Origin: Hippopus hippopus
Lineage: Eukaryota > Mollusca > Bivalvia > Cardiida > Cardiidae
NCBI GenBank assembly: GCA_946811185.2
Contig: OX328106.1
Location: 44,280,311-44,344,310, forward strand
Reading direction: 5' to 3'
DNA: 64,000 nucleotides
The notes under the pieces: model-generated
The model's database searches: none
What the model was told of the DNA's origin: nothing
Seen by the model: the letters and a program-made list of their open reading frames with translations, nothing else
Translations under genes and position numbers: made by a program
Shown here: piece after piece, positions 10,623-21,599 of the stretch
Numbering within the stretch: position 1 is the first letter of the stretch
Layout of the letters: every line of letters begins with the position of its first letter

Positions 10623-10900
10623 GTAAACTTTATGTACTATTGGCTGGATTGGTTTAAAGTATGAGCTAGATTGGTTTATGTTATGCACTTGGCTGGTTTT
10701 TAAAAAGCATGCGCTCAATTCTTAAAAGTATGCGCTTGATCGTTGGAAAAATGCGATGAACTGGTTTAATGGTGGGCTGAATTAGTTTAAAGTATGAGCT
10801 ACATTTGTTTAAAGTGTACAACGGATGAGTGTAAAGTCTGCTCTAGATTGGTTTGAATTATGGAACTTTTATCTAAAGTATAAGCTAGATTGGTTAATAT
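10623..10900 (+). repeat. Degenerate short tandem repeat after exon 2
   Basis: The pattern GAGCTAGATTGGTTTAAAGT recurs about ten times with strong divergence (roughly 20-30 bp spacing), starting immediately after the donor. Confidence 0.65.
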
Positions 10901-10948
10901 GTTGAGAGTCTGTAGATTGTTTGCTTGTTTGTTTGTTTGTTTTGCAGT

Positions 10949-11177
10949 TTAACCCTTTACCACACGGCAAAATTTTAGACCTGTCCGAATTGAAAGCATT
11001 AGCAGATGACAGTTTCAATGTGGATCATATGAAATGATTTTTCTTTGATAGGGTAGAAAACATTGTGGGAAAAGGAGAAAATGCTGGTAACCAGCATTTT
11101 CTCCTTTTCCCACAATGTTTTCAAAAGCCTTCTCTATCAGGGGTGTTAAAAAGTCGTCATTGTGTGGTAAAGGGTTA
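10949..11177. repeat. Family B, full length
   Basis: TTAACCCTTTACCACACGG ... TGTGGTAAAGGGTTAA, with a near-perfect central palindrome around GCTGGTAACCAGC. Confidence 0.88.
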
Positions 11178-11420
11178 ATGCCATTTTGACAGCTTAGGTC
11201 ATATCATGGTGGTCAGTGACGCACCCATGTGTTTCCTGGCTTTCTCGTACCAGTACTGACGCAACCTTCTCTCCAAAGCCACTGACTACTTTTCTCACAT
11301 CCATCAGAGGTGAAAGGCGAAAAATCGCCGGAAAGAAGGTTCGCCGCAACCAGGTATCGAACCCGCAACCTCCAGGTCACGAGTCAGATACGCTAACCAC
11401 TGAGCTACCCGGCCGGGCTG
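11178..11420 (-). repeat. SINE1
   Basis: Inverse copy; tRNA-like head at the right (GAGCTACCCGGCCGGGC), directly abutting the preceding family B element. Confidence 0.78.
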
Positions 11421-12030
11421 AGGGTCTGTAGAGTGTAATATGTTATACTTTTTTTTTTCTATTCCGTTTTTTTTATATTTTCGCCAACTTTTGCTGTAAA
11501 ATATCAAGCCGAAGACTACTTAGGATATCCTTACCGCTTTTCGAGCCGCTATAGATTGAGATCACACTACAAATTGCAATCTGATCTTGAATCCATACTT
11601 TTCCATATTTTTGTTGCACATTCAGACCAAAACATCTTTGAAATTGTAATAAGTACAACATTTTTTTTTCTGGCCAAAAATGCGAATGTGTATCATTTAG
11701 AATTAAGGGGCAGCATCCATGGCGTATCACTCCAGACATTAACAGACATAAACCTCTACAAAACAGTCCGTTATAGCGTCATAGAACAATTTATGATGAC
11801 ATAGATCGAAACAGACTCGTGTCGGAAAACGTGAATTTTCGGGAATCATAAACTGATTGTTTGACAGTATCATGTCTTCAGGCGACTTACTGTACTGTTG
11901 CGGATATTGTAGATCTCTGATATACATCGGACGAAAAGCTGAGATTTTTTTCCGTTGTAAAGAATTCTGAAATATTAGCAGATTAATATCGTTTATTGAT
12001 CATTTCTAAAACGAAATGAGACTATAATTT

Positions 12031-12304
12031 CGGCCATGTTCTATAAAAAGGGGGGCTTTATGCATCTGCAAAAAGTAGAGACGCATGTCAGCCTGCGCAG
12101 TCAGCGCAGGCTGACATGGGTCGAAACTTTTTGCCCTTTGTAAGTTTTCTGTTTGTCCAAGGGCCATTCTTCCTCAAGATCCAGTCAGTTGTTCTAAAAA
12201 TATGGATTTCATGGTTCCCTAATTATGTGATGACTTGCTAGGTACGATGCATTGATTACGGAAATGCATTAAACCCCCTTTTGTCAGAGCAGAGTGCGGC
12301 TCAT
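12031..12304 (+). repeat. Family D, next to exon 3 acceptor
   Basis: Core GTCAGCCTGCGCAGTCAGCG near 12090; right end CCCCCTTTTGTCAGAGCAGAG. Exon 3 starts 32 bases later. Confidence 0.8.
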
Positions 12305-12336
12305 TTATTCAATTCTCTCATTCATTCATATTTCAG

Positions 12337-13968
12337 GAAGCCATTATAGAAGACGTGGAAGAGCGAGGTGTATCGCCCAAACTATCTTTGTCAAGCTCTG
12401 TTCAAAGTCTGATCGCAATGAAAGGTGCAGACTTCACAACGCCCGCCGTATCGCCAGCATGTTCTATACAAACACTCAACAATGTCGCTCACAAAAACTT
12501 TCGCGAGTTCCTTTTCATGACTTTACCGATGATCGTAAACCCGGTGATCATCCTACGGTTGTTGGCACATAAAATGTTCGGCAATATGATCCGTAGAAAA
12601 ACTGTTTGTTCACAGGATACGAAACTGAAACCGCCAAAAGATGAAAATCTTATCGTGGAAGGAAAATGTCCTCCGCGTAGTAATACAGTTTCAGGTGCGG
12701 AAGTTCCTGTAACGGAAGGGAGACAACCGCATGTGAGTAAGAAACATAAGGACTCGAAGGTAGAAAAACATGACGCGAGACGAAGTAGTCTTTGTGCAGT
12801 ATTGTCAAAAAGTAATGCAAATCAAACAAATGACAGGAACGGAACAAATCTAGCTTTGAAAGCAATTGGCGAGAGCTTAGTAAAACCGCTGGAATTAAAC
12901 ATACAATCTGGTACAGAGAGTGGTAATGAACACAAGCCGGTCTGTTTAACTCAATCGGAATCGTTTAAAGGATCAAAGTCGAAAATATTCAGTCGATGGC
13001 AGTATAAAAAGCTTCTATCAGCGTCACAGGTTAATGTGTCCAATATACAAACACCCACTCTGGACGATAAAATCGCGAAAACTGATGACATTCCAATGCA
13101 AACATCACACGACGTGGACATAATAGCATTTCAAAGGGAACTTATAAACTTACCTACCTTTGTGATGGATACACCAATCGACATATCGCCCGTATTTTCC
13201 AGGTCAAGTTCAGTGCCGGAAAACCTGGCCGGACGACTCAATCCAACTTCCGGGTCATTCTGTCAACTCTCAATGCACAGTTCCGGTATACGTCTTTCAA
13301 AAAACGGGTGCGGTTCAGAGCAGGCTGTTTCGACCTTGGTCCATACCGGATCTTCGGTTGCTATTACCATGACAGACGTCGACCATCACGATTCTGTGTT
13401 CTTTTTTCCGTCTGACGATCATGTTGCTGACACGCCGGACGAAAATGTAGCAAATATTATTGTCCATTTTGACCCACCGCAGTCTCCACTTCTCTCAAGT
13501 GCAAGCAGCCAGAGCCCAAAGGATTTTGATTTCCCATCCCCGACTGCTTTGAATAATAACTCAAACAATGCGAACTTTCTGCAGCCAGTTACAAAGAGTA
13601 ACACCCTAAATGCAAGCACTTCGGTTCAGGTTAGGAAACCGTTTTCAATCGAATCGACTCTTGTACATACAGCCGAAAGCGCACCAGTAATTTCCGAGAC
13701 CATGGCGGAAATGTCCGATTCTAAATCTTCGTTGACACGACCCGACAACCTTCGGATAAGTCCAGTGAACAGTCCAATTACGGAGATGCCGATAGCGCAT
13801 CAGGGCGTTTTACGGGTCATAGAGACGTGGATTTCTGTCTGCCAGACTGACTTGGAAGGGACGCCACTCATGGTATTCGAAATGAGGGAGTTCCTGAAGA
13901 AGTTGTCGGTCCTTGGCCAAGAATACAAGGCGTGGTGCCAAACGGTTTCCAGTGCGTTACATCTAGAG
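12337..13968 (+). CDS. PLCE1: PLC-epsilon homologue, exon 3 (split REM domain with long Ser/Thr-rich insert)
   Basis: Large exon of 544 codons, phase 0 to 0, acceptor CATATTTCAG, donor CTAGAG|GTACGT. Residues 1-86 contain FREFLFMTLPMIVNPV and IILRLLAHKMFG, matching the first conserved block of RasGEF_N (REM) domains. Residues about 488-544 contain GVLRVIETWISVCQTDLEG, MREFLKKL and YKAWCQTVSSAL, matching the second block. Between them lie about 400 residues rich in Ser, Thr, Asn and Lys with low predicted order, including several S-P sites that could be phosphorylated. REM domains stabilise the catalytic CDC25 domain in Ras-family exchange factors. The two-block reading is from family knowledge; the long insert is seen directly. 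The acceptor is about 32 bases beyond a family D repeat. Confidence 0.9.
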
Positions 13969-14229
13969 GTACGTACACGAATCTTCGAACATGTTGTTTA
14001 TCATATTCAGTATAAAAACTATTGTCGCAACTAAGAGTAAGCTGGCTTAAAAAAAAAAGATTAAGCTGGCTGGGCTGGTCTTTGTATACACACAGCAAAA
14101 AGCATTCATGGTCGTGTGCGACAGGACACGTTTCTAGCACAGTAGAGATTTTTACAGTATACTATAGTTATCATTTTGTTATTCTTGTAACTGAGTATTG
14201 TACATGTTTCTTTTTTTTATTTATTCCAG

Positions 14230-14295
14230 GAAAAAGGTTCATCCGATCAGAGCAATGAGTCCCCGGATGACGGGATACATGTACAATACAAACAG
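14230..14295 (+). CDS. PLCE1: PLC-epsilon homologue, exon 4 (short acidic linker)
   Basis: Exon of 22 codons, phase 0 to 0, acceptor TTTATTCCAG and donor AAACAG|GTTAGA. It encodes EKGSSDQSNESPDDGIHVQY plus K-Q, a polar, probably flexible linker between the REM part and the FERM-like part. There is no domain signature of its own; it is supported by the splice sites, the conserved phase and its position 261 bases after exon 3. A symmetric 22-codon exon could be skipped without a frameshift. Confidence 0.65.
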
Positions 14296-14747
14296 GTTAG
14301 ACAAGTTTATCTTTTTCATTTTCACAACCATAGCTGTCATTGCCAAAGCTTACATAAGTAGCTTACGTAAGTAGCTTGTACGTGCCACGTAGATCAAGAT
14401 CAGACTGTCCAAACCGCGAACAGATTGAATGCACTGTCAGCCATCATGGATATGGAATATTATCACTGAAGGTGGCAGAGAGACCCATAACAACCATAGA
14501 TACAAAAAAATATACCAAATCATTTCAAGCTCATTACTGCTAAATCAACAACTTTGAAAAAAATATTTAGGAAAAAGGAGACAGTGCGATTAATAATATT
14601 TTATCCGCCAAAGCGGGCGACGGGGGTGGGGGATTTGGCAGCAAGAGCGGGTTAGTAAGTAGGGTGATCTATTTTTTCCCACCCCAATAACATATTTTTT
14701 ATTATCCTCTACACTAAAATTGTCCGTTTTCGCGCGTGAAGATTTCT
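14296..14747. other. Intron, no recognised feature
   Basis: Includes a degenerate family A-like fragment near 14390 (GATCAAGATCAGACTG) and a G-rich spot near 14620. Confidence 0.4.
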
Positions 14748-14984
14748 TTAAACTCTTTACCACACGATCCCGAGTTTTAACGACTCGTGAAAAGAAAGAA
14801 TCTGAAAATTATTGTGGGAAAAGGTAAAAATGCTGGTAACAGAATTGTCTCCTTTCCCGCAATATTTTCCAACCTTTCAAAGAAAGAAATCATCAGTTGA
14901 GCTACATTTAATTCTTTTTGTTTTTGTTTGCAAATGCTTTCAATTTGGTTTAGTACAAAATTTTGTCGTTTGTTGAAGAGTTAC
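14748..14984. repeat. Family B
   Basis: TTAAACTCTTTACCACACGA to GTTGAAGAGTTA. Right palindrome arm partly altered (CAGAATTGTCTCC). Confidence 0.8.
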
Positions 14985-15042
14985 TACTTGTAAAACAACG
15001 CAATTCTATTTTGAAAGCTTTTACGGACTACATTTCCCTTTG

Positions 15043-15271
15043 TTAATCCTTTCCCAAACGGTAAATTTTGGACTAGACCAAATTGAAAGCATTTTGCAGA
15101 TGACAAATTAACAGTTGCTAAAATGATGATTTTTCTATATGATATGGTAGAAAACATTGTGGGAAAAGAAGAAAATGCTGGTTACCAGCATTTTCTCCTT
15201 TTCCCACAGTGTTTTCAAAAGGCTTCTATTCCTGACCCGTAAAAACCAAGGATTGTTTGGGAAAGGGTTAA
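15043..15271. repeat. Family B
   Basis: TTAATCCTTTCCCAAACGG to GGGAAAGGGTTAA; second of four B copies within 1.4 kb. Confidence 0.85.
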
Positions 15272-15348
15272 AGGGTTGAAAATGCCCCCCCCCCCTTTTT
15301 TTTTTTCCTTTTGAATGTTTCCCAATAACTGTTATCTATCGCTTCATT

Positions 15349-15566
15349 GATTCCTTTGCCACACAGTCCCGGGTTTTAACGGGAAAGAGGCCTTTTCAAA
15401 ACATTGTTGGAAAAAGAGAAAATGTTGGTTACCAGCATTTTTTTCTTTTCCTTCAGTGTTTTCTACCTTCTCAGAGACAACTTCCATCGTTTGAACTACA
15501 TTTAAATTGTTGTCTACGAATGAATTTGGACCAGCCTAAATTTTTATAGTTTGATAACGAGTTAAA
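15349..15566. repeat. Family B
   Basis: TTGATTCCTTTGCCACACAG to GATAACGAGTTAA; palindrome around TGTTGGTTACCAGCA. Confidence 0.8.
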
Positions 15567-15641
15567 TCATGGACGTAATCTTACTTACCACAAGAACTAA
15601 TTAGGAAGGGCGGACTACAGGTGTGGTTGGGGTGTGCGGTT

Positions 15642-15755
15642 TTAACTCTTTCAATGCCCACAGCGACTCAAATAGCTGTTTCGGGCGGCGTAGATCAAGA
15701 TCAGACTGCACAGAACGTGCAGTCTGATCTTGATCTACACCCTCCGCTACCTGAT
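15642..15755 (+). repeat. Family A, variant without tail
   Basis: TTAACTCTTTCAATGCCC then a perfect core and CTACACCCTCCGC; a short subtype also seen at 34150. Confidence 0.75.
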
Positions 15756-15850
15756 TCTACCTTATGACTAAAATACTATCTTCACTTTCACTGGACTGCT
15801 TCTTCAGAGCTCGAAAAAATACCTGGTTGGAGCAGCTTGTAGCTAAACGA

Positions 15851-16078
15851 TTAACCTTTTACAAAATGACAAAATTTTAGAATAGTCGAAATTGAAAGAT
15901 TTTGCAGACTGCAAATTAAATGTGAATCACATTACCGGATCTATTTCTTAAAGAGTATAAACATCGTGGGAAAAGAAGAAAATGCTGGTTACCAGCATTT
16001 TCTTCTTTTCCCACAATGTTTTCAAAAGTCCTCTTTCTCAGTGTCATTAAAACACAGGATTGTTTGGTAAAGGGTAAC
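15851..16078. repeat. Family B
   Basis: TTAACCTTTTACAAAATGAC to TTTGGTAAAGGGTAA; central palindrome GAAGAAAATGCTGGTTACC. Confidence 0.83.
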
Positions 16079-16339
16079 CAGGCTGTTATTTACGATACCT
16101 GCTGCTATATTTATGGGCGACAACTGTGGTTTCTTTTTGTTTTAAATTTCATGTTATCAGCGCAATCATAAACCTGTGGTTTACTGCGTTTCTTTGACTC
16201 AAACGATATATAGAGTGTTGTTTGAGTGATGTTCCTACAGTGATTAAGTTGTACTAGTATACCTGTCTTGGCTCGGTGCCGTAAAAATACGGCTTTTGAT
16301 GCCCCCTGTAATTTTGTAATTCTTGCTTGGTGATTTTGT

Positions 16340-16575
16340 TCGTTTGTTTGTATTGGGGTATAATGCCTTTTTAACAGCTTAGGTCACTTTATGGCGGTCA
16401 GTGCACCTACGCATGTATTTCCAGACTTTCTCACACCATTGCAAACACAACCTTCTTTCCAAGCAACTGACTTTTTTTCCCACATGAATCGGATATGAGT
16501 GAGAGGCGAAAAATCGCCGGAAAGAAAGCTTGCTTTACGCAGTTTCGGGCGGGGGGGGGGGAATACATCTCCTAC
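16340..16575 (-). repeat. SINE1, truncated head
   Basis: Starts in the tail (GTTTGTTTGTATTGGGGTAT) and breaks off at a G run before the tRNA-like head. Confidence 0.7.
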
Positions 16576-16599
16576 ATGCAATAATCATTAATACCGTTA

Positions 16600-16695
16600 A
16601 AACTATAATGGTTTGCCTTCTTTCCCCTGCCCGGACCTCACAGACTGACATGGGCCGATACTATTTGTAGATGCTTTTCCAAACATGACCCATCA
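16600..16695 (+). repeat. Family D fragment
   Basis: Only the core region (CAGACTGACATGGGCCGAT) and right end TTTTCCAAACATGACCC remain. Confidence 0.5.
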
Positions 16696-16727
16696 TTTTG
16701 CTATAGTTTGTAACCCGGTTAAAACTC

Positions 16728-16990
16728 TAATGCAACACGCGAGATGGGGCATTCGGACATTTGCGTAAAGTGTCGTCGCGGATCAGCCTGCGCAGTCCAC
16801 ACAGACTGATCCGAGACGACACTTTATGACTACCTTCGATTTTGTCCTACAGTTGACTTGCACAAAACAGAAAATTACATAAGAACGGAAAGCGTCGTCT
16901 CGGATTGGCCTGCGCGGGCTGCGCAGGCTGATCCGAAATGACACTTTACGCAAATGTGCAAATGCCCTTTTTCGCGTGTTGCAGGCCATA
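16728..16990 (+). repeat. Family C, full length
   Basis: AATGCAACACGCGAGATGG to CGCGTGTTGCAGGCCAT; two cores, the first mutated in its right arm (CCACACAGACTGATCC). Confidence 0.85.
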
Positions 16991-17092
16991 TCGTACTGAC
17001 ACGACAAAATGCCAGACTTGTCCACAACGAAAACATTCGTAGCTCACGTTCAAACCCCCCACAGAAACCGTGAACAGGTGGAAATTTTTGTT

Positions 17093-17300
17093 GGTGTGTT
17101 TGTTGCTTATTTTGTTTGCATGGTATTTAACGCCGTTTTGAAAATTATTTCAGTTATATCGCGGGGGCAAGTGCACCTATCGATGTTTTTCTGGAGTCTC
17201 TTTTACCAGTGCTTAGCACAATATTCTTCCAAAGCCACTCAAAAGTTTCCAACACAACCATCGTCGAGACAATGATCAGCAGTGCGAGAGGAATGAATCG
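17093..17300 (-). repeat. SINE2 without head
   Basis: Inverse copy: GGTATTTAACGCCGTTTTG then CAGTTATATCGCGGGGGC and AATGATCAGCAGTGCGAG. The tRNA-like part is missing. Confidence 0.65.
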
Positions 17301-17560
17301 CATTAACTATCATCATCCCTCGAAAAGAAATTGGTCGAGCTTGGTATTCGGACAACCGAGGCCCAGGTCTAAATTCCTGAACGCTACTGACTGCGCTATC
17401 GAGCTGTGCGTGAACATGTGAAGTCTCACCGTAAAATAAGATGTTAAATCTGTTCTCAGCACGACCTTAACATACGAAAGGTCAGTTGCAGTCAGTAGTA
17501 AACAGTCTCTTTAAATATCGCAAATTAAATGCCGTTGATATCAGAAATACTGTAAAAGAT

Positions 17561-17635
17561 AACGGACAGTAAAGATCCAAGATCAGACTGCACGTTCCGT
17601 GCAGTCTGATCTTGATCTACACCTACCCGCAAAAG
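17561..17635. repeat. Family A core only
   Basis: Perfect core with loop GTTCC and borders ACGGACAGTAAAGATC / ATCTACACCTACCCGC. Confidence 0.75.
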
Positions 17636-17832
17636 TGTATCACGTCACTTCTAGCGATCCAACAATTACCACTTCCATAGTAACAATGTTCTAGTTTGTG
17701 GGCGGTCAGTAACCTTTCTGGGTGTTTATTTCTTAGTAATAACATGGCGGCTTCTTTAATCATCCTATTTGCTACTTTATTATTTCTAACACTGTCAGCT
17801 TTAGAGAAAACACATACACTTTTCCCTTTACA

Positions 17833-18402
17833 TAGGCGACTCAATAAGCTATTGTGGACAGCGTAGGTCAACATCAGACGGTACAAAACGTGCAGTCTAA
17901 TCTCTGATCTACACTGCCCATTACTTTATCCTAGATTATGACCGAAATGCTTCGTCATCTTGTAGGGAAACTGTATTTGTAGTCATTGTAAAATTGTTAT
18001 TTATTGATTTGGTAAGGAAAGAGTTAACCCTATTTATCGAACAAGTACGTTTTGACTAACGTCTACGTACACTGGTTCAGAAGACATTGTTGCACATGGA
18101 CAGACTGCTCAGAATGAGCAATTGTTCCATTCGCAGTATTTCTTTATTCTCTCTATCAATACACCTACATGTATTTCTTGTTAATCTCGTAGTGTATACA
18201 TTTGAATGGGGCAGTTTAAAACATTCGCGAAAGGTAATGGTTAAACTCCGGTATACTGCATCCGGGAAACTTTGATGCTATTTCGGCCGGTGTAGATCAA
18301 GATTATACCGCATATAACGTGCAGTCTGATCATTGGATCAACGCTTGTTCAAAGCCAGACTGCATAGCGCCGGCTATCTAGTCTTGATCTGCGCTGTCTC
18401 TT
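17833..18402. repeat. Two degenerate family A elements
   Basis: One at 17833-17922 (core arms diverged) and one at 18282-18402 (GTGTAGATCAAGATTATACC). Between them nothing is recognised. Confidence 0.55.
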
Positions 18403-18672
18403 TCGTTCAGGCTGAAATTCTAATGTCATGTAATAACCGTTTAGTTGCCTTTATAAAGATCAAGCTCAGATTGCACAAAACCTGCAGTTTTCCAACAGTG
18501 TTTCCCATAGTGTTTCTCACAATGTTTTCCACAAAGTATCTTCCCCAAGGGTACAGGTTAAGTGATGTTGGATTAGCAAATTGGCTGTTTATGCTTCGCA
18601 ATGAGCGAATTGTCTTTTTGGCTCGTTTTAGCATAATCCTTTCAGCCAGTAGTGTTTCGTAAGGTTAACGCA

Positions 18673-18882
18673 TTAACCCCTAGGCTGCTAAACGCGACTT
18701 GAAACGCTTTTGCGGACAGTGTAGATCAAGATCAGACTGCACGAAACGTGCAGACTGATCTTTGATCTACACTGTCCGATACGGTATTTCTTTTCGGTGA
18801 AATCAACTCTGAAATGGCAATATTTTGGTTTTTACCATTGATTGGAAATTTTCGTTTTAATTTATTTAACAGTTTAAGGGTT
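18673..18882 (+). repeat. Family A, full length
   Basis: TTAACCCCTAGGCTGCTAAA to ACAGTTTAAGGGTT; core with loop GAAAC. Confidence 0.85.
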
Positions 18883-19085
18883 GATGTTTGACTGTTTGTA
18901 CTGGAATTATCACTGCTTTCTACCGCATTTTAATTATACACTACATCAGCTTCCTTTTTTATGAATATTTCTGCTGGGCTTTACATGTACTCGGCTGGGG
19001 ATGTGCAGTGCAATGCAAAAGAACAAGCATCGCTAGGTAGAATCGAACCAGGCATTTCTCAGTTGAAATATGGTTGAAAACGGCG

Positions 19086-19720
19086 TTAACGCTTGACCAC
19101 ACAATACCGAGTTTTAACGACCCTGTGAAAATAAGCTTTGTTGAAAACATCGATGGAAAAGGAGAAAATGGTGTTTACCGGCAAGGACAAATTTAGCCAC
19201 ATTTAGTAATGTCGTCTGCAAATGCTTTGGAATTGAAGAGTCTAAAATTTTGTTGTCTGGTAAAGAGTTAAATCCTTTAGCAAACGGCCCTAAAAACAGT
19301 GCTTTTGGTACCGGTAATCAGCATTAATTTTCTCCTTTTCCCACAATGTTTTCAAATCTTCCAAAGAAAAAGTTCAGTTGTTGAGTCACATTTAGTTTGT
19401 CGTCTGCAACTACTGTGAATTTGGACAAGTCTACAATTTTGTCGTCTGGTAAAGAGTTATTCACTCAAGAAACCATATAGGTAGGAAGAGCTAAGTAGAT
19501 CTATTAACTCCATACCAAACGACAAAATTTTGGACTGGTCTTAATTGAAAGCATTTGCAGACGACAATTCATACCTTGAAAGAATGATGATATTTATATT
19601 AGAGAGGGTAGAAAACATTTTGGGAAAAGAAGAAAATGCTGGTAACCAGCAGTTTCTTCTTTTCCCACTATGTTTTCAAAAGCATTCTTTCCCAGGGTGG
19701 GGTTTGCTAGGTAAAGCATG
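19086..19720. repeat. Three adjacent family B elements
   Basis: Copies at 19086-19271, 19270-19460 and 19504-19720. The first two appear to share the TTAA between them and have lost central arms; the third keeps a palindrome around GCTGGTAACCAGC. Confidence 0.75.
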
Positions 19721-19924
19721 AATTCGAAGGTAAAGAATCAAACATGTGTTCCGATAATCAGGTAAGATAATCGCTGAAGATACAGGTATATATACACACC
19801 AGTCTGTTTGTTACAGTTGTATCAATGTATACCACATTTTCTGTAGCCCAGCCTAGTGGAATTGTTCCTTGGTTAAACTTTGTTTCTTGGTTAGACTTTG
19901 CCGTTATAGCATAATCTCTCATCA

Positions 19925-20640
19925 CCTTGTTTTCACTGTAATACAGCCATACAAAGTTTCTTACCTTTCACACGTTTGAGATAAGCATTATGTGACGTCA
20001 TTTGTGACGTCATTTTATACACACTTACGAAGGAGTTTTTTGTTATGGAAATCCCTACATAATTTTGCATGTATCGTTTTGTACGATCGCACGTACAGTG
20101 AATGAAATATCGTTATGTGATAAAAAGATTCTTACATTCAATGACAGTTTAAATAAAAAACTATTAAACTCGTCTGTAAAAAATGTTATTAACTTCGCCA
20201 GAGACGCGCTCAAAAAAGTTTTTTTTAAGACTGGTTTAAAAAATGTTTTATCACATAACCTCCCTTGTTTTCAGTGTAATATACCTATTACGAATTTTCT
20301 TATCTTATACACGTTTGATATCACAACTGTGTTGCGTCATTTTTGACGTCATTTTGTACGTACGTATTTTATAGAAGTGAATGGGTTTTATGGATATTAC
20401 CGCGGATACATCTGAAGATTGTTTTGCATCATCTGATCTATAATTTGTGAAATATTGTTATGTGATAAAAATAATCTGACGTTCGTTGGCGTTAGAAATT
20501 AAAATTTCATTAAACTCGTCAAGAAAAAATGTTATTAAGCTCGCCAAAGGCTCGCTTAATAACATTTTCTCTAGACTCGTTTAATTTAATTCTATCTCAA
20601 ACACCAACTCATGTCAGATCCTATATATCTCGAACACCAA
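19925..20640 (+). repeat. Family K element
   Basis: Same as 790-1620 in direct orientation. Paired TGACGTCA at 19993 and 20005, another CRE-like pair near 20333/20344, and the short inverted repeat GTTATTAAGCTCGCC/GGCTCGCTTAATAAC near 20530-20563. Confidence 0.65.
19993..20012. promoter_or_regulatory. Paired CRE-like sites in family K
   Basis: Two perfect TGACGTCA palindromes starting 12 bases apart. The same spacing occurs at 1509/1521 in the other K copy. Binding by CREB/ATF-type factors is inference. Confidence 0.4.
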
Positions 20641-20699
20641 CTTATTTCAAATCCTATATGTCTCGCCAAAAATACTGAAGTGAAATTTTCTTTAACAGT

Positions 20700-20925
20700 C
20701 AACTCTTTACCAGACAACAAAATTTCAACCGTGTCAAAACTGTAAGCATTTGCAGACGAAAAATTAAATGTGGCTGAAATGATCGATATTGCTTGTGAAT
20801 GAGGAGAAAATATTAGTGGAAAAGAGAAAATGCTAGTTACCAGCATTTTCGCCTTTTCCCACAATGTTTTCAAAAGCTTTTTTACTCCTGGTCGTCAAAA
20901 CTCGGGATTGTGTGGTAAAGGGTTC
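20700..20925. repeat. Family B
   Basis: CAACTCTTTACCAGACAAC to GTGTGGTAAAGGGTT; palindrome CTAGTTACCAG at the centre. Confidence 0.8.
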
Positions 20926-21136
20926 AAACGTACGTGTATTTATTTTGCACTGATTGTGAAATAAGTTCTACAAATTAATCACTCGCGATGATTGCTTTAT
21001 GGAAACGTTTTCCAGTAGTACTTGCGCCGTGTAGTACGTAGTGCCAATGGTTTATCCCGCTCATCATTGGATTCAAACCCTGAACCTTTGATATGATATT
21101 TTCTTGAAAGGTATCGTAAACGTGCTGTTTCAATTT

Positions 21137-21285
21137 TATCCCTTTACCACACAATCCCGTGTTTATACGACTCTGAGGAAGACGTCTTTAAAAAAATTGT
21201 GGGAAAAGGAGACAATGCTGGTAAGCAGGAAAAACCTGTGTACTCAGGGTCTAAGAAAGACGGTATTGTATGATAAAGGGTTAGT
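21137..21285. repeat. Family B with central deletion
   Basis: CCCTTTACCACACAATCCCG then GGAGACAATGCTGGTAAGCAGG; the right arm after the centre is lost and the end TGATAAAGGGTTAG follows directly. Confidence 0.75.
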
Positions 21286-21482
21286 CTTGCATTATCTTTG
21301 AAGAGTGAGTGCATAATGCAATGGAATTCTGAAGTCGAGACCGTATTATCGATACTTGTTTGTTTACAAATAAATAGTCTTGGTAGAGGGTTATGCGTAG
21401 ATTCATCTTATCTGATACCACCGGTTTACCCAGAAAATAACATTTGTAGTTATGTAGAAATAAGAAATAAGTATTTTGAATC

Positions 21483-21570
21483 ATCTATATCACCATCATC
21501 GTCCTCATCGTCGTCATCATCATTATCAATGTTGGCATCACTATCAGCATCGTCATTGCCGTTGTCGATC
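21483..21570 (+). repeat. CAT/TCG trinucleotide-rich microsatellite
   Basis: Imperfect (TCATCG)n run; produces the serine-rich open frame seen here, which is not a gene. Confidence 0.85.
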
Positions 21571-21599
21571 TACACTGTCTACAAATGCAAAATTTGTCG

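Noticed and set aside
15043..16078. CRISPR-like array from regularly spaced palindromes
   Set aside because: Spacing is irregular, units are about 230 bp TTAA-bounded elements, and there are no spacers or cas genes.
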